From: Microbacterium terrae
GTDB lineage: Bacteria > Actinomycetota > Actinomycetes > Actinomycetales > Microbacteriaceae
Length of the DNA: 64,000 bases
Direction of reading: 5' to 3'
NCBI RefSeq assembly: GCF_017831975.1
Contig: NZ_JAFDSS010000001.1
Coordinates: 186,001-250,000 of the forward strand
Made by a program: the position numbers and the translations under genes. Below the pieces are notes generated by a model. The model made no database searches, was not told where the DNA came from, and worked only from the letters and a program-made list of their open reading frames with translations. Below are positions 18,540-26,940 of this stretch, in pieces (the stretch's first letter is position 1; each line of letters begins with the position of its first letter).

Positions 18540-19295
18540 TCACTGCGCCGCGTAGCCGCCGTCGACGAGGTGGTAGCTGCCGCTGACGAAGGTGGCGGCA
18601 TCCGACGCCAGGAACGCGACGAGGTTCGCGACCTCCTGAGCGTCACCGAGGCGGCCGAGTGCGTGCTTCGCCGCGAGGGCGGCCTGCGCGTCGGCGTCGA
18701 GGTTCGCATCGACGAGCGGCGTGTGGATGAAGCCCGGACCGACCGCGTTCACGCGCACGCCCTGCGAGCCGTACTCGAGGGCGGCGTTCTTGGTGAGGCC
18801 GACGACGGCGTGCTTCGAGGTGACGTACGCCGACGACATCGGGATGCCGACCGAGCCCAGCACCGACGAGATGTTGACGATCGAGCCGCCGCCGTTCTTC
18901 GCGATGGCCGGCGCCTGCGCGCGCGTGCCGTAGAAGACCGCGTTGAGGTTGATGTCGATGACCTTCTGCCACGAGTCGATCGGATACTCGCCGACCGGGG
19001 CCGCGGCGCCGCCGATGCCGGCGTTGTTCACGGCGATGCGCAGGGGCGCGAGGGCCTCGGCCGCATCGACGGCGGCCTGACCGACCGCGGGATCCGAGAC
19101 GTCGCCGACGAACGCGACTGCCGTGCCGCCGGCCGCGGTGATCTCGGCGACGACCGCGTCGGCGGCATCCTGTCGTACGTCGCCGACGACGACTGCCGCG
19201 CCGTTCGCTGCGAGGGTGAGGGCGACCGCCCGGCCGATGCCGGAACCGGCGCCCGTGACGATGGCGGAGCGTTCCGCGACATCGTACGTAGCCAT
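18540..19295 (-). CDS. short-chain dehydrogenase/reductase
   Basis: A 251-residue classical SDR. It has the cofactor-binding TGAGSGIG motif near the N-terminus, an acidic residue after strand 2 (VGDVRQD) suggesting NAD+ preference, VNNAGIGG, NISS, and the catalytic Tyr-x3-Lys in AYVTSKH. The C-terminal GSYHLVDGGY is typical. It probably oxidises or reduces a secondary alcohol or ketone; the substrate is unknown. It is divergent from a TetR gene, with two operator-like repeats between the two, so it is the likely target of that regulator. Confidence 0.9.
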   Translation of the reverse strand: MATYDVAERSAIVTGAGSGIGRAVALTLAANGAAVVVGDVRQDAADAVVAEITAAGGTAVAFVGDVSDPAVGQAAVDAAEALAPLRIAVNNAGIGGAAAPVGEYPIDSWQKVIDINLNAVFYGTRAQAPAIAKNGGGSIVNISSVLGSVGIPMSSAYVTSKHAVVGLTKNAALEYGSQGVRVNAVGPGFIHTPLVDANLDADAQAALAAKHALGRLGDAQEVANLVAFLASDAATFVSGSYHLVDGGYAAQ

Positions 19296-19339
19296 GATGT
19301 ACCTCCGTTGGTGGCGTCGTAGCGTGGCGCCGATCTAAA

Positions 19340-19382
19340 CCGACAGTTGTCGGATATGTATGAGTTAACCTACACCTGTCGG
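19340..19382. promoter_or_regulatory. paired TetR operators between SDR and tetR
   Basis: Site 1 is the perfect palindrome CCGACA-GT-TGTCGG (19340-19353). Site 2, CCTACACCTGTCGG (19369-19382), read on the minus strand as CCGACAGGTGTAGG, matches site 1 at 12 of 14 positions. Site centres are 29 bp apart in a 106-bp divergent interval. Confidence 0.6.
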
Positions 19383-19401
19383 AAAGATTCCCGGAGGCCT
19401 G

Positions 19402-19986
19402 ATGGATCCTCGCAAGCTGCGCAGTCGCGATCGGCTGTTCTCGGCCGTGCTCGCCCTCGCCGCCGAGCAGCCGGTGTCGACGCTCAGCGTCACGCAGATC
19501 GCCGCCGCCGCGGGCGTGCACCGCTCGACGTTCTACGAGCACGCGAGCTCACCGGCGGATCTCGTCGAAGCCGCGCTCACCGCCGAACTCGACGATCTGC
19601 GCGCGCTGCTGCTGGAAGATCGGTCGGATGCGGCGAGCGCCGTCACCGCGGTGACCGAGGGGGTGCTCCGGCACATCCTGCACCACGCCGACATCTACCG
19701 CCGCGAGCTCGTCGACGGCGGCGGATCGCTGCACGCGATGCTCAGCCGGCACTTCCGGCGGACGACCCTGATCCTCCTCGATCGCCGGAGGGTGCGGATC
19801 GACGTGTCGGTCGACGGCACGGATGCCGCACAGGTGGAGGATGCCGCGGCCCGCTTCCTCGCGGACGGCACCGTCGGGCTCATCGACGGATGGCTGCGCC
19901 GGCCCCACCCGCGGGTCGAGGACTTCATCGCGGTGTACTTCGCGCTGCTGCCGTCGTGGTGGCCGCACCGCCACTCCGCCGCCTGA
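19402..19986 (+). CDS. TetR-family regulator
   Basis: A 194-residue TetR protein. The HTH reads SVTQIAAAAGVHRSTFYEH; the rest is helical, with no recognisable ligand motif. The ATG at 19402 is preceded by GGAGG. It is divergent from an SDR gene and flanks a paired operator, so it most likely represses the SDR and itself. It is followed by an intergenic repeat cluster and is convergent with the amidase-tail remnant and the GlxA-type regulator. Confidence 0.88.
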   Translation: MDPRKLRSRDRLFSAVLALAAEQPVSTLSVTQIAAAAGVHRSTFYEHASSPADLVEAALTAELDDLRALLLEDRSDAASAVTAVTEGVLRHILHHADIYRRELVDGGGSLHAMLSRHFRRTTLILLDRRRVRIDVSVDGTDAAQVEDAAARFLADGTVGLIDGWLRRPHPRVEDFIAVYFALLPSWWPHRHSAA

Positions 19987-19998
19987 CCACCCGCGGGA

Positions 19999-20111
19999 GC
20001 GTTTCGTCTCGTCGCTCCGCTCCTCGCTCAACGACCGGGGGAGACCGCGCCCGTCGAGCGAGCGCGGCTCCACCCATCGGGTCGTTGAGCGAGCGCAGCG
20101 AGACGAAACGC
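19999..20111. repeat. inverted pair of GGTCGTTGAGCGAGCG-type intergenic repeats
   Basis: One copy in reverse (19999-20036, ending ...CTCAACGACC), a degenerate one (20051-20071) and one forward copy (20080-20111, GGTCGTTGAGCGAGCGCAGC then GAGACGAAACGC). The outer copies can fold into a ~30-bp imperfect stem, placed 3' of the tetR gene where it could stop transcription. The same repeat recurs at 22462-22622. Confidence 0.85.
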
Positions 20112-20118
20112 CCCGCCT

Positions 20119-20232
20119 CAGTCCAGCTCGGGGGTGCGCGGCGGCGTCGTGCGGCGGGCCCGCAGCGCTTCGAACGCGCACCCCACCGGAGCAGGGCGGT
20201 GTCGGAGTACGCCGGACCGGCGAACGTGAGTC
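20119..20232 (-). pseudogene. duplicated 3' tail of the amidase gene, frameshifted
   Basis: About 114 bp nearly identical (about 94 percent by eye) to the last codons of the amidase at 22628-24352. It encodes GLTFAGPAYSDTALLRWG, then a 1-nt deletion (GGTGCGCG against GGTGCCGCG) shifts the frame, and the final codons with stop remain. No upstream part of the gene is present: 8 bp later the GlxA-type regulator ends. The preceding repeat (20080-20111) is duplicated along with it. Confidence 0.85.
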
Positions 20233-20240
20233 CGGCGCGA

Positions 20241-21263
20241 TCAGTCGGGTGCGGGTGCGGGTGCGATGCGCGGCACGCGGAAGCGCTTGCGGTAGGCCCC
20301 GGGAGCGAGGCCCGTCACCCGCTTGAAGAGGCGCCGGAAGAACGCCGAGTCCTCGTAACCGACGTGCCATCCGACCGCTTCGACCGAGTCCTCGCTCCGC
20401 TCCAGTCGGCGCTTCGCCTCCTCGACGCGGATGCGCTGCACGTAGACCAGTGGGCTCACGCCGGTCGACTCGGTGAAGCGCCGCTTGAAGGTGCGCTCGG
20501 CGAGCCCCGACCGCACCACCATCTGCTCGACCGGGGTCGCCACCGAGAAGTGGGTGCGCAGCCAGTCCTGCGCATCCGCGACGACCGCGTCGCCGTGATC
20601 GGTGCGGCCCTCGAACATCATGTACGGCGCCAGTCCGTCCTGATGCCATTGAAGCGCGAACATGCGCGCCGTCTCCTGTGCGAGCGCCGCCCCGGCGTAG
20701 CGGCCGGTCAGATAGAGCACGAGATCGTGCCAGGTGGTGGATGCGCCCGAGGTCACGAGCTCTTCGCGGGTGCCGGCGACCATGAGCGCGCGCTCGGGAT
20801 GCACCCGCACCTCGGGGTGGGCGGTCCGCAGCTGCGTCGCGTAGTCGTAGTGCACGGTCACGTCGTGACCGTCGAAGCGGCCTGTCTCGGCGAGGAGGAA
20901 GATGCCCGAGCACGCTGAGGCGAGCATGGCGCCCTGCGCGTGCATCCGGGTCGCCCAGTCGACCAGCTCAGGGTAGCGACCGCTCTGCCAGCCGCTCGAA
21001 CCGAGCACGATCGACGGGACGATCACGATATCGGTGGTGGCGATGTCGGCGATCGCGTGAGCCACGGGAACCGGGATGCCGCTCACGCCCATGAGTGGCC
21101 CCGCCTGCGCTCCGACGATCTGCGCGCGGAACGGGGGAGGCGCATCCGTGCCGCCGAGCCCCATGATCGAGAACGAGTTCAGCACGTCGAGCACGCCGAA
21201 CATGGTCGCGACCCCGGTGTCGGGCAGAGCGACGACGCTCACGTCGAGCGTGCGATCGGTCAT
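20241..21263 (-). CDS. GlxA-type AraC-family transcriptional regulator
   Basis: A 340-residue regulator. The N-terminal ~190 residues form a DJ-1/PfpI-like domain with the characteristic ACSGIFLLAETG around a conserved Cys. The C-terminal ~110 residues are an AraC double HTH (LAERTFKRRFTESTGVSPL and GYEDSAFFRRLFKRVTGLAP). GlxA-like proteins control catabolic genes for small nitrogenous or other metabolites, sensed through the DJ-1-like domain without proven catalysis. ATG 21263 follows a weak ribosome site; the longer reading adds an Arg-rich stub. It is divergent from the methyltransferase gene (124-bp gap) and probably controls it. Confidence 0.88.
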   Translation of the reverse strand: MTDRTLDVSVVALPDTGVATMFGVLDVLNSFSIMGLGGTDAPPPFRAQIVGAQAGPLMGVSGIPVPVAHAIADIATTDIVIVPSIVLGSSGWQSGRYPELVDWATRMHAQGAMLASACSGIFLLAETGRFDGHDVTVHYDYATQLRTAHPEVRVHPERALMVAGTREELVTSGASTTWHDLVLYLTGRYAGAALAQETARMFALQWHQDGLAPYMMFEGRTDHGDAVVADAQDWLRTHFSVATPVEQMVVRSGLAERTFKRRFTESTGVSPLVYVQRIRVEEAKRRLERSEDSVEAVGWHVGYEDSAFFRRLFKRVTGLAPGAYRKRFRVPRIAPAPAPD

Positions 21264-21387
21264 TCTGCGCCTCCGTGCACATCGTGGCACGAATGGACCG
21301 AACGAGGGTCAGGATGCCACTGAATGCGCCCGCGCGAAGTCACGAGCATGGAATCACGATGTCGATCGAACAGAAAGGACCGACACC

Positions 21388-22455
21388 ATGTCGATGACAA
21401 CCATTGACGAGACCGCCCTGAACGCCTTCGTGATGCGCGCCGTGGACCACCTCGGAGCAGGCTACCTCGGGGTCATGGTGAGCCTCGGCTCGCGCCTCGG
21501 GCTCTACCAGGCCCTCGCCGAGGCCGGACCGCTCACCTCCCAGCAGCTCGCCGAGCGCACCGACTGCGCCGAGCGCTATGTGCGTGACTGGGCCTCGTCT
21601 CAGGCAGCCGCGGGATACGTCGAGTACGACCCCGAGGCGGAGACCTTCGCGCTCACCCCCGAGCAGGCGCTGGTGCTCGCCGCCGAGGACAGCCCCGTCT
21701 ACCTGCCGCCCGCCTGGAACACCCCGGCGGCGATGTGGAGCGACGAGGCGAAGGCGCTGCACGCTTTCCGCACCGGAGAGGGCATCGCCTGGGGCGACCA
21801 CGACCCGCGGCTCGCCCACGGCACGGCGGCGTTCTACCGCAACGGCTATCGCGCGAGCCTCGTGTCGCAGTGGCTGCCCGCCCTCGACGGTGTGGTCTCG
21901 GCGCTCGAACGCGGGATCGCCGTGGCCGATGTGGGAGTGGGACACGGGCACACCGCGGTGCTGATCGCGGAGGCGTTCCCGAACTCGCGGGTCTACGGAT
22001 TCGACACGCACGCGGCGTCGATCTCGGAGTCGCGCCGCAACGCCCGCGCTGCCGGCGTCGACGACCGCACCGTCTTCGAGCAGGTGAGCGCGAAGGAGTA
22101 TGACGCGCTCGGGTTCGGGCTGATCTGCTTCTTCGACGCGCTGCATGACATGGGTGACCCGGTCGGCGTGCTGCGGCATGCGGCCGAGGCGCTCACGGCC
22201 GACGGCACACTGCTCCTCGTGGAGCCCAACGCGGCAGATCGCCTCGAGGACAACTTCACCGTCGTCGGTCAGACCTTCTTCGCCGCGTCGAGCATGATCT
22301 GCACCGCGCATGCGATCGCGGACGGCGGCGAACTCGTGCTCGGCGCGCAGGCCGGGCCCGCGCGCCTGCGGGAGGTTCTCGGCGATGCCGGGTTCAGCCG
22401 GGTGCGGATCGTGGCCGAGACGCCGTTCAACCTCATCATCGAGGCCAAGCGCTGA
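21388..22455 (+). CDS. class I SAM-dependent methyltransferase with winged-helix N-terminus
   Basis: A 355-residue protein. Residues ~1-95 form a winged-helix/dimerisation region (LTSQQLAERTDCAERYVRDW). The SAM-binding motif I is VADVGVGHGHTAVLIAEAFP near residue 175, followed by VYGFDTH (ribose-binding acid) and LICFFDALHDMGDP. This layout is that of the Rv2258c-like group. The methyl acceptor is unknown. ATG 21388 has AGAAAGGA upstream. It is the only divergent partner of the GlxA-type regulator, and the two are bracketed by 150-bp direct repeats. Confidence 0.85.
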   Translation: MSMTTIDETALNAFVMRAVDHLGAGYLGVMVSLGSRLGLYQALAEAGPLTSQQLAERTDCAERYVRDWASSQAAAGYVEYDPEAETFALTPEQALVLAAEDSPVYLPPAWNTPAAMWSDEAKALHAFRTGEGIAWGDHDPRLAHGTAAFYRNGYRASLVSQWLPALDGVVSALERGIAVADVGVGHGHTAVLIAEAFPNSRVYGFDTHAASISESRRNARAAGVDDRTVFEQVSAKEYDALGFGLICFFDALHDMGDPVGVLRHAAEALTADGTLLLVEPNAADRLEDNFTVVGQTFFAASSMICTAHAIADGGELVLGAQAGPARLREVLGDAGFSRVRIVAETPFNLIIEAKR

Positions 22456-22461
22456 CTCGAT

Positions 22462-22622
22462 GCGTTCGTCTCGCTCGCTCGACGGCCGGAGGCCTGATGC
22501 CCCGGTCGTTGAGCGGGCGGGTGCCACTCCTCGGTCGTTGAGCGGACGGGGGTCCCCGTCCGATCGTTGAGCGAGCGCAGGTCCCCGTCCGGTCGTTGAG
22601 CGAGCGCAGCGAGACGAAACGC
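22462..22622. repeat. 29-bp tandem array of the GGTCGTTGAGCG repeat
   Basis: Repeat starts at 22504, 22533, 22562 and 22591, exactly 29 bp apart. Each opens with GGTCGTTGAGCG or GATCGTTGAGCG; the last unit is the full form ending GAGACGAAACGC. A reversed partial copy (22462-22487) precedes them. The array fills the gap between the convergent methyltransferase and amidase genes and can form long hairpins, so it may serve as a terminator. Confidence 0.85.
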
Positions 22623-22627
22623 CCGGA

Positions 22628-24352
22628 TCAGCCGAGTTCGGGGGTGCGCGGCGGTGTCGTGCGGCGGGCTCGCAGCGCCTCGAACGCGGCACCCCACCGG
22701 AGCAGGGCGGTGTCGGAGTACGCCGGACCGGCGAACGTGAGCCCGACCGGCATCCCGATGTCGGCCATGGTCCCCATCGGCACCGTCACCGTTGGGATGC
22801 CGAGGTGGCGGATCGCGAGGTTGCCGTTCGCGACCCACACGCCGTTGCGCCACCCGAGGTCTGCCGATGCCTCGTCCACGTCCATGTCGGCAGGGCCGAC
22901 GTCGGCCACGGCGGGGAAGACGACCGCGTCGAGGCCGAGGTCTTCCATCCACTGCTCGAGGTCGATGCGGCGGGTCTCCTCGAGCCCGCGCACGCCCGAC
23001 TCGAGTTCGGGGATCTCGGTGACGGCGGTGTACGGATGCTCGCGCACCTGGGCCGGGTAGGAGGCGATGTCGTCGTCGAAGCCGGTGTACCGGTCGGGCA
23101 GGGCACCCGCGGGGTGCGGGAAGATCGCGGCGCCGTCGACCGCGTCGAGGCGGTTCAGCGCCGGGTCGTCGTTCGCTCGCAGGAAGTCGTCCCACGCCCA
23201 CGCCGAGAGGTCGATGATCTCGCGCCGGAGGAACTCGGGCGTGACGATGCCGCGGGTCGCGACGGTCGGTGCGCCGGGGCGGTCGCCCTCGTAGTTGGAG
23301 ACCACGGGGAAGTCCACCTCCACGACCTCGGCGCCGGCGGCCTCGAGGTCGGCGCGGGCCGAGCGCCAGAGGTCGATCACCGAGTCGCGGGTGCGCGCCG
23401 CCTGACCGGTCGAGCCGCCGATGCCGCCGTCCGCGGCGGTGCCGGCGTCAGGATCGGCATTGATGTACATCCGCGGCACGCCGATGCGCAGCCCGGCGAG
23501 GGCAGCGCGGGCGTCGTCGCGGCTCGCCGGCGCGAGCGCCGCGTACGACGCGGGTCGCAGGGTCGAGGCATCCGGAATCGGCACCCACGGCTGCGTGCGC
23601 CAGAAGTCTCCCCGCGTCTGCGGATCGTCGGCGACGACGACGTCGAGCACCTCGAGCAGGTCGGCCATCGAGCGGGTGTGGGGCACGACGACGTCCATGG
23701 TCGGCACCAGCGGCCAGTTGCCGCGCACCGAGATCACTCCCCGAGAGGGTGTGTAGGCGCAGAGCGCGTTGTTCGAGGCCGGCGCGCGGCCGCTCGACCA
23801 GGTCTCCTCGCCGAGCCCGAACGCCGCGAAGGACGCCGCGGTCGCGGTGCCCGACCCGTTCGACGATCCCGAGCCGAAGGCGCTCGTGAGGTAGTCGGCG
23901 TTGTAGGGGCTCTCGGCGCGCCCGTAGACGCCGCGCTGCATACCGCCGTTGGCCATCGGCGGCATGTTGGTGAGCCCGAGGCAGATGGCGCCGGCTGCAC
24001 GCAGACGCTCGATCGTGAAGGCGTCGCGCTGCGCGACGAGATGCTCGAACGCCGGCGATCCCGACGCGACGGTGAGCCCGCGCACGAGGTACGAGTCCTT
24101 CGCGGTGTACGGGATGCCGTCGAGCGGGCCGAGTGCGGCTCCTGCGGCGCGACGGGCGTCGGATGCCGCGGCCTCGGCGCGGGCGTCGGGGTTGCGCACG
24201 ACGACGGCGTTGAGCGCGGTCGCGGTGCCCGGAGCGTCGTACGCGTCGATCCGGGCGAGGTATGCCTCTACGAGTCCGGCCGACGTGACGGCGCCCGATT
24301 CGAGTGCGACGCGCAGATCGGCGAGGGACTTCTCGACGACGGCGAAGCTCAT
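22628..24352 (-). CDS. amidase-signature-family hydrolase
   Basis: A 574-residue amidase. The catalytic Lys lies in DGIPYTAKDSYL, the cis-Ser in the Gly/Ser-rich GSGSSNGSGTATAASFA, and the nucleophilic Ser would be in EETWSSGRAPASNN, a variant of the usual TDTGGSIRxPA. ALCAYTPSRGVIS follows as in other family members. These enzymes hydrolyse C-N bonds of amides. Its ATG overlaps the stop of agmatine deiminase (ATGA, 24349-24352), so it is the third gene of a permease-deiminase-amidase operon. It may complete degradation of the deiminase product, for example an N-carbamoyl amine, but that is inference. Its 3' end is duplicated at 20119-20232. Confidence 0.88.
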   Translation of the reverse strand: MSFAVVEKSLADLRVALESGAVTSAGLVEAYLARIDAYDAPGTATALNAVVVRNPDARAEAAASDARRAAGAALGPLDGIPYTAKDSYLVRGLTVASGSPAFEHLVAQRDAFTIERLRAAGAICLGLTNMPPMANGGMQRGVYGRAESPYNADYLTSAFGSGSSNGSGTATAASFAAFGLGEETWSSGRAPASNNALCAYTPSRGVISVRGNWPLVPTMDVVVPHTRSMADLLEVLDVVVADDPQTRGDFWRTQPWVPIPDASTLRPASYAALAPASRDDARAALAGLRIGVPRMYINADPDAGTAADGGIGGSTGQAARTRDSVIDLWRSARADLEAAGAEVVEVDFPVVSNYEGDRPGAPTVATRGIVTPEFLRREIIDLSAWAWDDFLRANDDPALNRLDAVDGAAIFPHPAGALPDRYTGFDDDIASYPAQVREHPYTAVTEIPELESGVRGLEETRRIDLEQWMEDLGLDAVVFPAVADVGPADMDVDEASADLGWRNGVWVANGNLAIRHLGIPTVTVPMGTMADIGMPVGLTFAGPAYSDTALLRWGAAFEALRARRTTPPRTPELG

Positions 24353-25386
24353 CGCGTTGCCACCGCGGGCTGCTGCTGCGTGATGCAGTGGATGCCGCCG
24401 CCGCCGGCGAAGATCTGGCGCGCGTCGACCGTCACCGCGCGGCGGCCGGGGTAGGCGGCCTCGAGGATCTCGCGGGCGCGGGCATCCGCCGCTTCCTCCC
24501 CGAAACCGCACGCGATGATCCCGCCGTTGACGACGAGGTGGTTGACGTAGCTGTAGTCGACGAAGCCCTCGTGGTCGCGGATGGTCGCCGGCGCGGGGAG
24601 GTCGATGATGTCGAAGGCGCGGCCCGCGGCATCCGTCTCCTGCTCGAGGATCGCGCGGAGCCCGCAGGTGACGGCGAAGTCGGGATGCTCGGGGTCGTTC
24701 TGCGCGTGCAGCAGCAGCCGGCCCGGGGTCGGGATGGTCGCGACGATGTCGACGTGCCCGTTGGTGCCGAAGTCGTCGTAGTCGCGGGTGAGGCCCCGGG
24801 GGAGCCAGACGACCTTCGTGGCTCCGATCGTGCGGGCGAGCTCGGCCTCGACCCGAGCCCGGTCCGCGAAGCGGTTGCGACGGGGGTCGAGCTGCACGGT
24901 CTCGGTGACGAGCACGGTGCCCTCGCCGTCGACGTGGATGCCGCCGCCCTCGTTCACCAGCAGCGAGGTGACGACCTCGGCGCCGACGAGGCCCGCGGTG
25001 AAGCGGGCGTGCTCCGCGGCCTTCTCCCAGGACGCCCACTCCGGCGCGCCCCAGCCGTTGAAGATCCAGTCGACGGCGCCGAGCACACCCGGCCGCTCGT
25101 CGTCGACCACGAACGTCGGCCCGTGATCGCGGAACCAGAACTCGTCGACGGGGGTCTCGACGATCTCGATCTCGGGGGCGAGCATCCGTCGCGCCCGAGT
25201 GCCCTCCGCGGGGTCGACGAGGATCGTGACGGGCTCGAACTCGACGACGGCGTTCGCCACCGCGGTCCAGGCCGCGTAGAAGCGCTCCTGCTCGGCCGGG
25301 TCGTCGCCGAGCGTCGGCCCCACGGCCGGGAAGGCCATCCAGGTGCGCTCGTGCGGATCACCCTCGTGCGGCATCCTCCAGGTCAT
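24349..25386 (-). CDS. aguA: agmatine deiminase family protein
   Basis: A 345-residue guanidino-group-modifying enzyme (PAD_porph fold). Typical agmatine deiminases convert agmatine to N-carbamoylputrescine plus ammonia. Active-site elements are intact: WFRDHGP (Asp), NEGGGIHVDGEG (Glu), GTNGHVD (His) and the C-terminal GGGGIHCITQQ with the nucleophilic Cys near residue 336. It is coupled by ATGA overlaps on both sides (permease stop at 25383-25386, amidase start at 24349-24352). The symbol denotes the family; the true guanidine substrate should be set by the co-encoded NCS1 permease and is unknown. Confidence 0.9.
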   Translation of the reverse strand: MTWRMPHEGDPHERTWMAFPAVGPTLGDDPAEQERFYAAWTAVANAVVEFEPVTILVDPAEGTRARRMLAPEIEIVETPVDEFWFRDHGPTFVVDDERPGVLGAVDWIFNGWGAPEWASWEKAAEHARFTAGLVGAEVVTSLLVNEGGGIHVDGEGTVLVTETVQLDPRRNRFADRARVEAELARTIGATKVVWLPRGLTRDYDDFGTNGHVDIVATIPTPGRLLLHAQNDPEHPDFAVTCGLRAILEQETDAAGRAFDIIDLPAPATIRDHEGFVDYSYVNHLVVNGGIIACGFGEEAADARAREILEAAYPGRRAVTVDARQIFAGGGGIHCITQQQPAVATR

Positions 25387-26867
25387 CGTGCCTCCTCCGA
25401 GCCATCATGGCCCCAGGTGAGCGCGGGGCGCGCGGCGGGTGTGCGGTACGGCCGCGTCGTGCGCCACAGCACCGCATAGAGCGCGGCGGCGATCACCGGC
25501 CCCGCGATCGACGACAGGTCGGCGCCGCCGAGTGCGAGGGCGATCGGGCCGACGTAGAGCGTGGTGTTGACCATCAGCACCGCGACGGTGGACGCCACCA
25601 GCATCGCGACGGCGCCGGGTACGAACCATCCGCCCCGGTACCAGAACGGGCTCGCGGGCGTGGCGTCGTTGAGCGCTGCGCCGTCGTACGAGCCCCGCCG
25701 CAGCCAGATGTCGACGGCGTACACGGCGACGAGCGGACCCATCACCGCGACCGCGATCTCGATCGCGTAGTTCATGGTCTCGAGGAGGCTCTCGGCCGCG
25801 TACAGCAGGTAGGCCGAGAGCAGGGTCGCGGCGATGCCGACGAGAGCGACCCACACCGACCGGTGCACGCGCGCGCCGAAGGCCTGAGCGTAGAGCCCGG
25901 TCGAGTACGCGCAGAGCACGTTGTTGGCCAGGGTGCCGACGATCACGGCGACGAGGAAGAGCGGGAAGAGCCACGTCGGCAGCACGGCGGCGAGCGAGGT
26001 CTGCGGATCGGTCATGTCGACCGCGGTGCCGGCCAGCACACCCATCGCGCACATGATCGCTGACGGGATGAAGCCGCCGAGCGCTGTCCACAGCACGATG
26101 CGGCGCTTCGGCGTCGCCCGCGGCAGGTAGCGCGAGTAGTCGGCGCTCGTGCCCCACGACAGCGGGGTGGACGCGATGACGGTGAGTCCGAGCAGCAGCA
26201 TCGCGATGTGCTCGCCCGGGGCGAGTGCGGCGGGCTCGTACGACCAGTCCGTGGCTGCGACGATGAAACCGCCGACGACGACGAACACCACGCCGACGAT
26301 GATCGAGATGTAGGGGCTGACCTTCTCGATCGTCGCGTGGCCGAAGATGCTGATCGCGGTCCCGGCCACGGCGACGGCGATGAGGACGATCACGTCGAGG
26401 CCGCCGGGCACGGCGATGCCGGCGAGGTCGAGCAGCGCGTCGGTGGCGAGGGTCGCGAAGGTCAGGTTCAGCACGATGTAGAACAGCCCGATCGCGACGC
26501 CGAGGCCTGAGCCGAACAGCGCATTGCCGCGGATGCCGAACATCGCCCGCATGATGACGACGGTGGGGGCTCCTGCCGCTGGGCCGCTCACGGCGATCCA
26601 GCCGACGACCGCCCACCAGAGGTTGCCGACGAAGCAGATCGCGAGCGACTCCCAGAGGCCCAGGCCCAGGAGGATGAGCAGTCCGCCGAGGACGATGTTG
26701 AGGTAGACGACGCTCGCAGCCGCCCAGATGCCGAAGAGGGCGACGGGTCGGCCGTGGCGCTCCGCGTCGGGGATCTGGTCGATGCCGCGCGTCTCGACGC
26801 GCCCGACTTCGTCGCGCTGCCGGGTGAACGACGTCGTCGTCGTCACGTGTTCGAACGTGGTGGACAC
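25383..26867 (-). CDS. NCS1-family (purine-cytosine-type) permease
   Basis: A membrane protein of about 494 residues with 12 hydrophobic segments. NCS1 features include VGNLWWAVVGWIAVSGPAAGAPT and MFGIRGNALFG in the early helices and a LGWGTSADYSRYLP-like segment (TPLSWGTSADYSRYLP) mid-protein. The family takes up nucleobases, hydantoins, thiamine or related nitrogen compounds with H+ or Na+. GTG 26867 is preferred because GGGAG sits 8 nt upstream; ATG 26882 lacks a ribosome site. It is first in the operon with agmatine deiminase and amidase, so it probably imports their substrate. The divergent TetR binds just upstream. Confidence 0.85.
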   Translation of the reverse strand: MSTTFEHVTTTTSFTRQRDEVGRVETRGIDQIPDAERHGRPVALFGIWAAASVVYLNIVLGGLLILLGLGLWESLAICFVGNLWWAVVGWIAVSGPAAGAPTVVIMRAMFGIRGNALFGSGLGVAIGLFYIVLNLTFATLATDALLDLAGIAVPGGLDVIVLIAVAVAGTAISIFGHATIEKVSPYISIIVGVVFVVVGGFIVAATDWSYEPAALAPGEHIAMLLLGLTVIASTPLSWGTSADYSRYLPRATPKRRIVLWTALGGFIPSAIMCAMGVLAGTAVDMTDPQTSLAAVLPTWLFPLFLVAVIVGTLANNVLCAYSTGLYAQAFGARVHRSVWVALVGIAATLLSAYLLYAAESLLETMNYAIEIAVAVMGPLVAVYAVDIWLRRGSYDGAALNDATPASPFWYRGGWFVPGAVAMLVASTVAVLMVNTTLYVGPIALALGGADLSSIAGPVIAAALYAVLWRTTRPYRTPAARPALTWGHDGSEEAR

Positions 26868-26892
26868 GAGGGGTGCTCCCATCGTCGGGATA

Positions 26893-26914
26893 CTATTGAT
26901 CAAGCGATCAATAG
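26893..26914. promoter_or_regulatory. TetR operator, permease/tetR interval
   Basis: Perfect 9-bp inverted repeat CTATTGATC-AAGC-GATCAATAG in an otherwise GC-rich region. It is 26 bp from both the permease start and the tetR start, so one bound TetR dimer could block both promoters. Confidence 0.8.
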
Positions 26915-26940
26915 GTGACGGTACCTACACTGGCAACGAC

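Noticed and set aside
21279..21362. ACATCGTG / CACGATGT as operator pair between GlxA-type regulator and methyltransferase
   Set aside because: The arms are 68 bp apart and only 8 bp long; chance is plausible and no second copy was found.
22504..22622. CRISPR array
   Set aside because: The 29-bp period comes from tandem repeats with no unique spacers, the units are degenerate, and no cas genes are present.
19999..22622. Insertion sequence remnants
   Set aside because: No transposase fragment or terminal inverted repeat with target duplication is visible; the repeats are intergenic palindromic units plus a duplicated gene tail.
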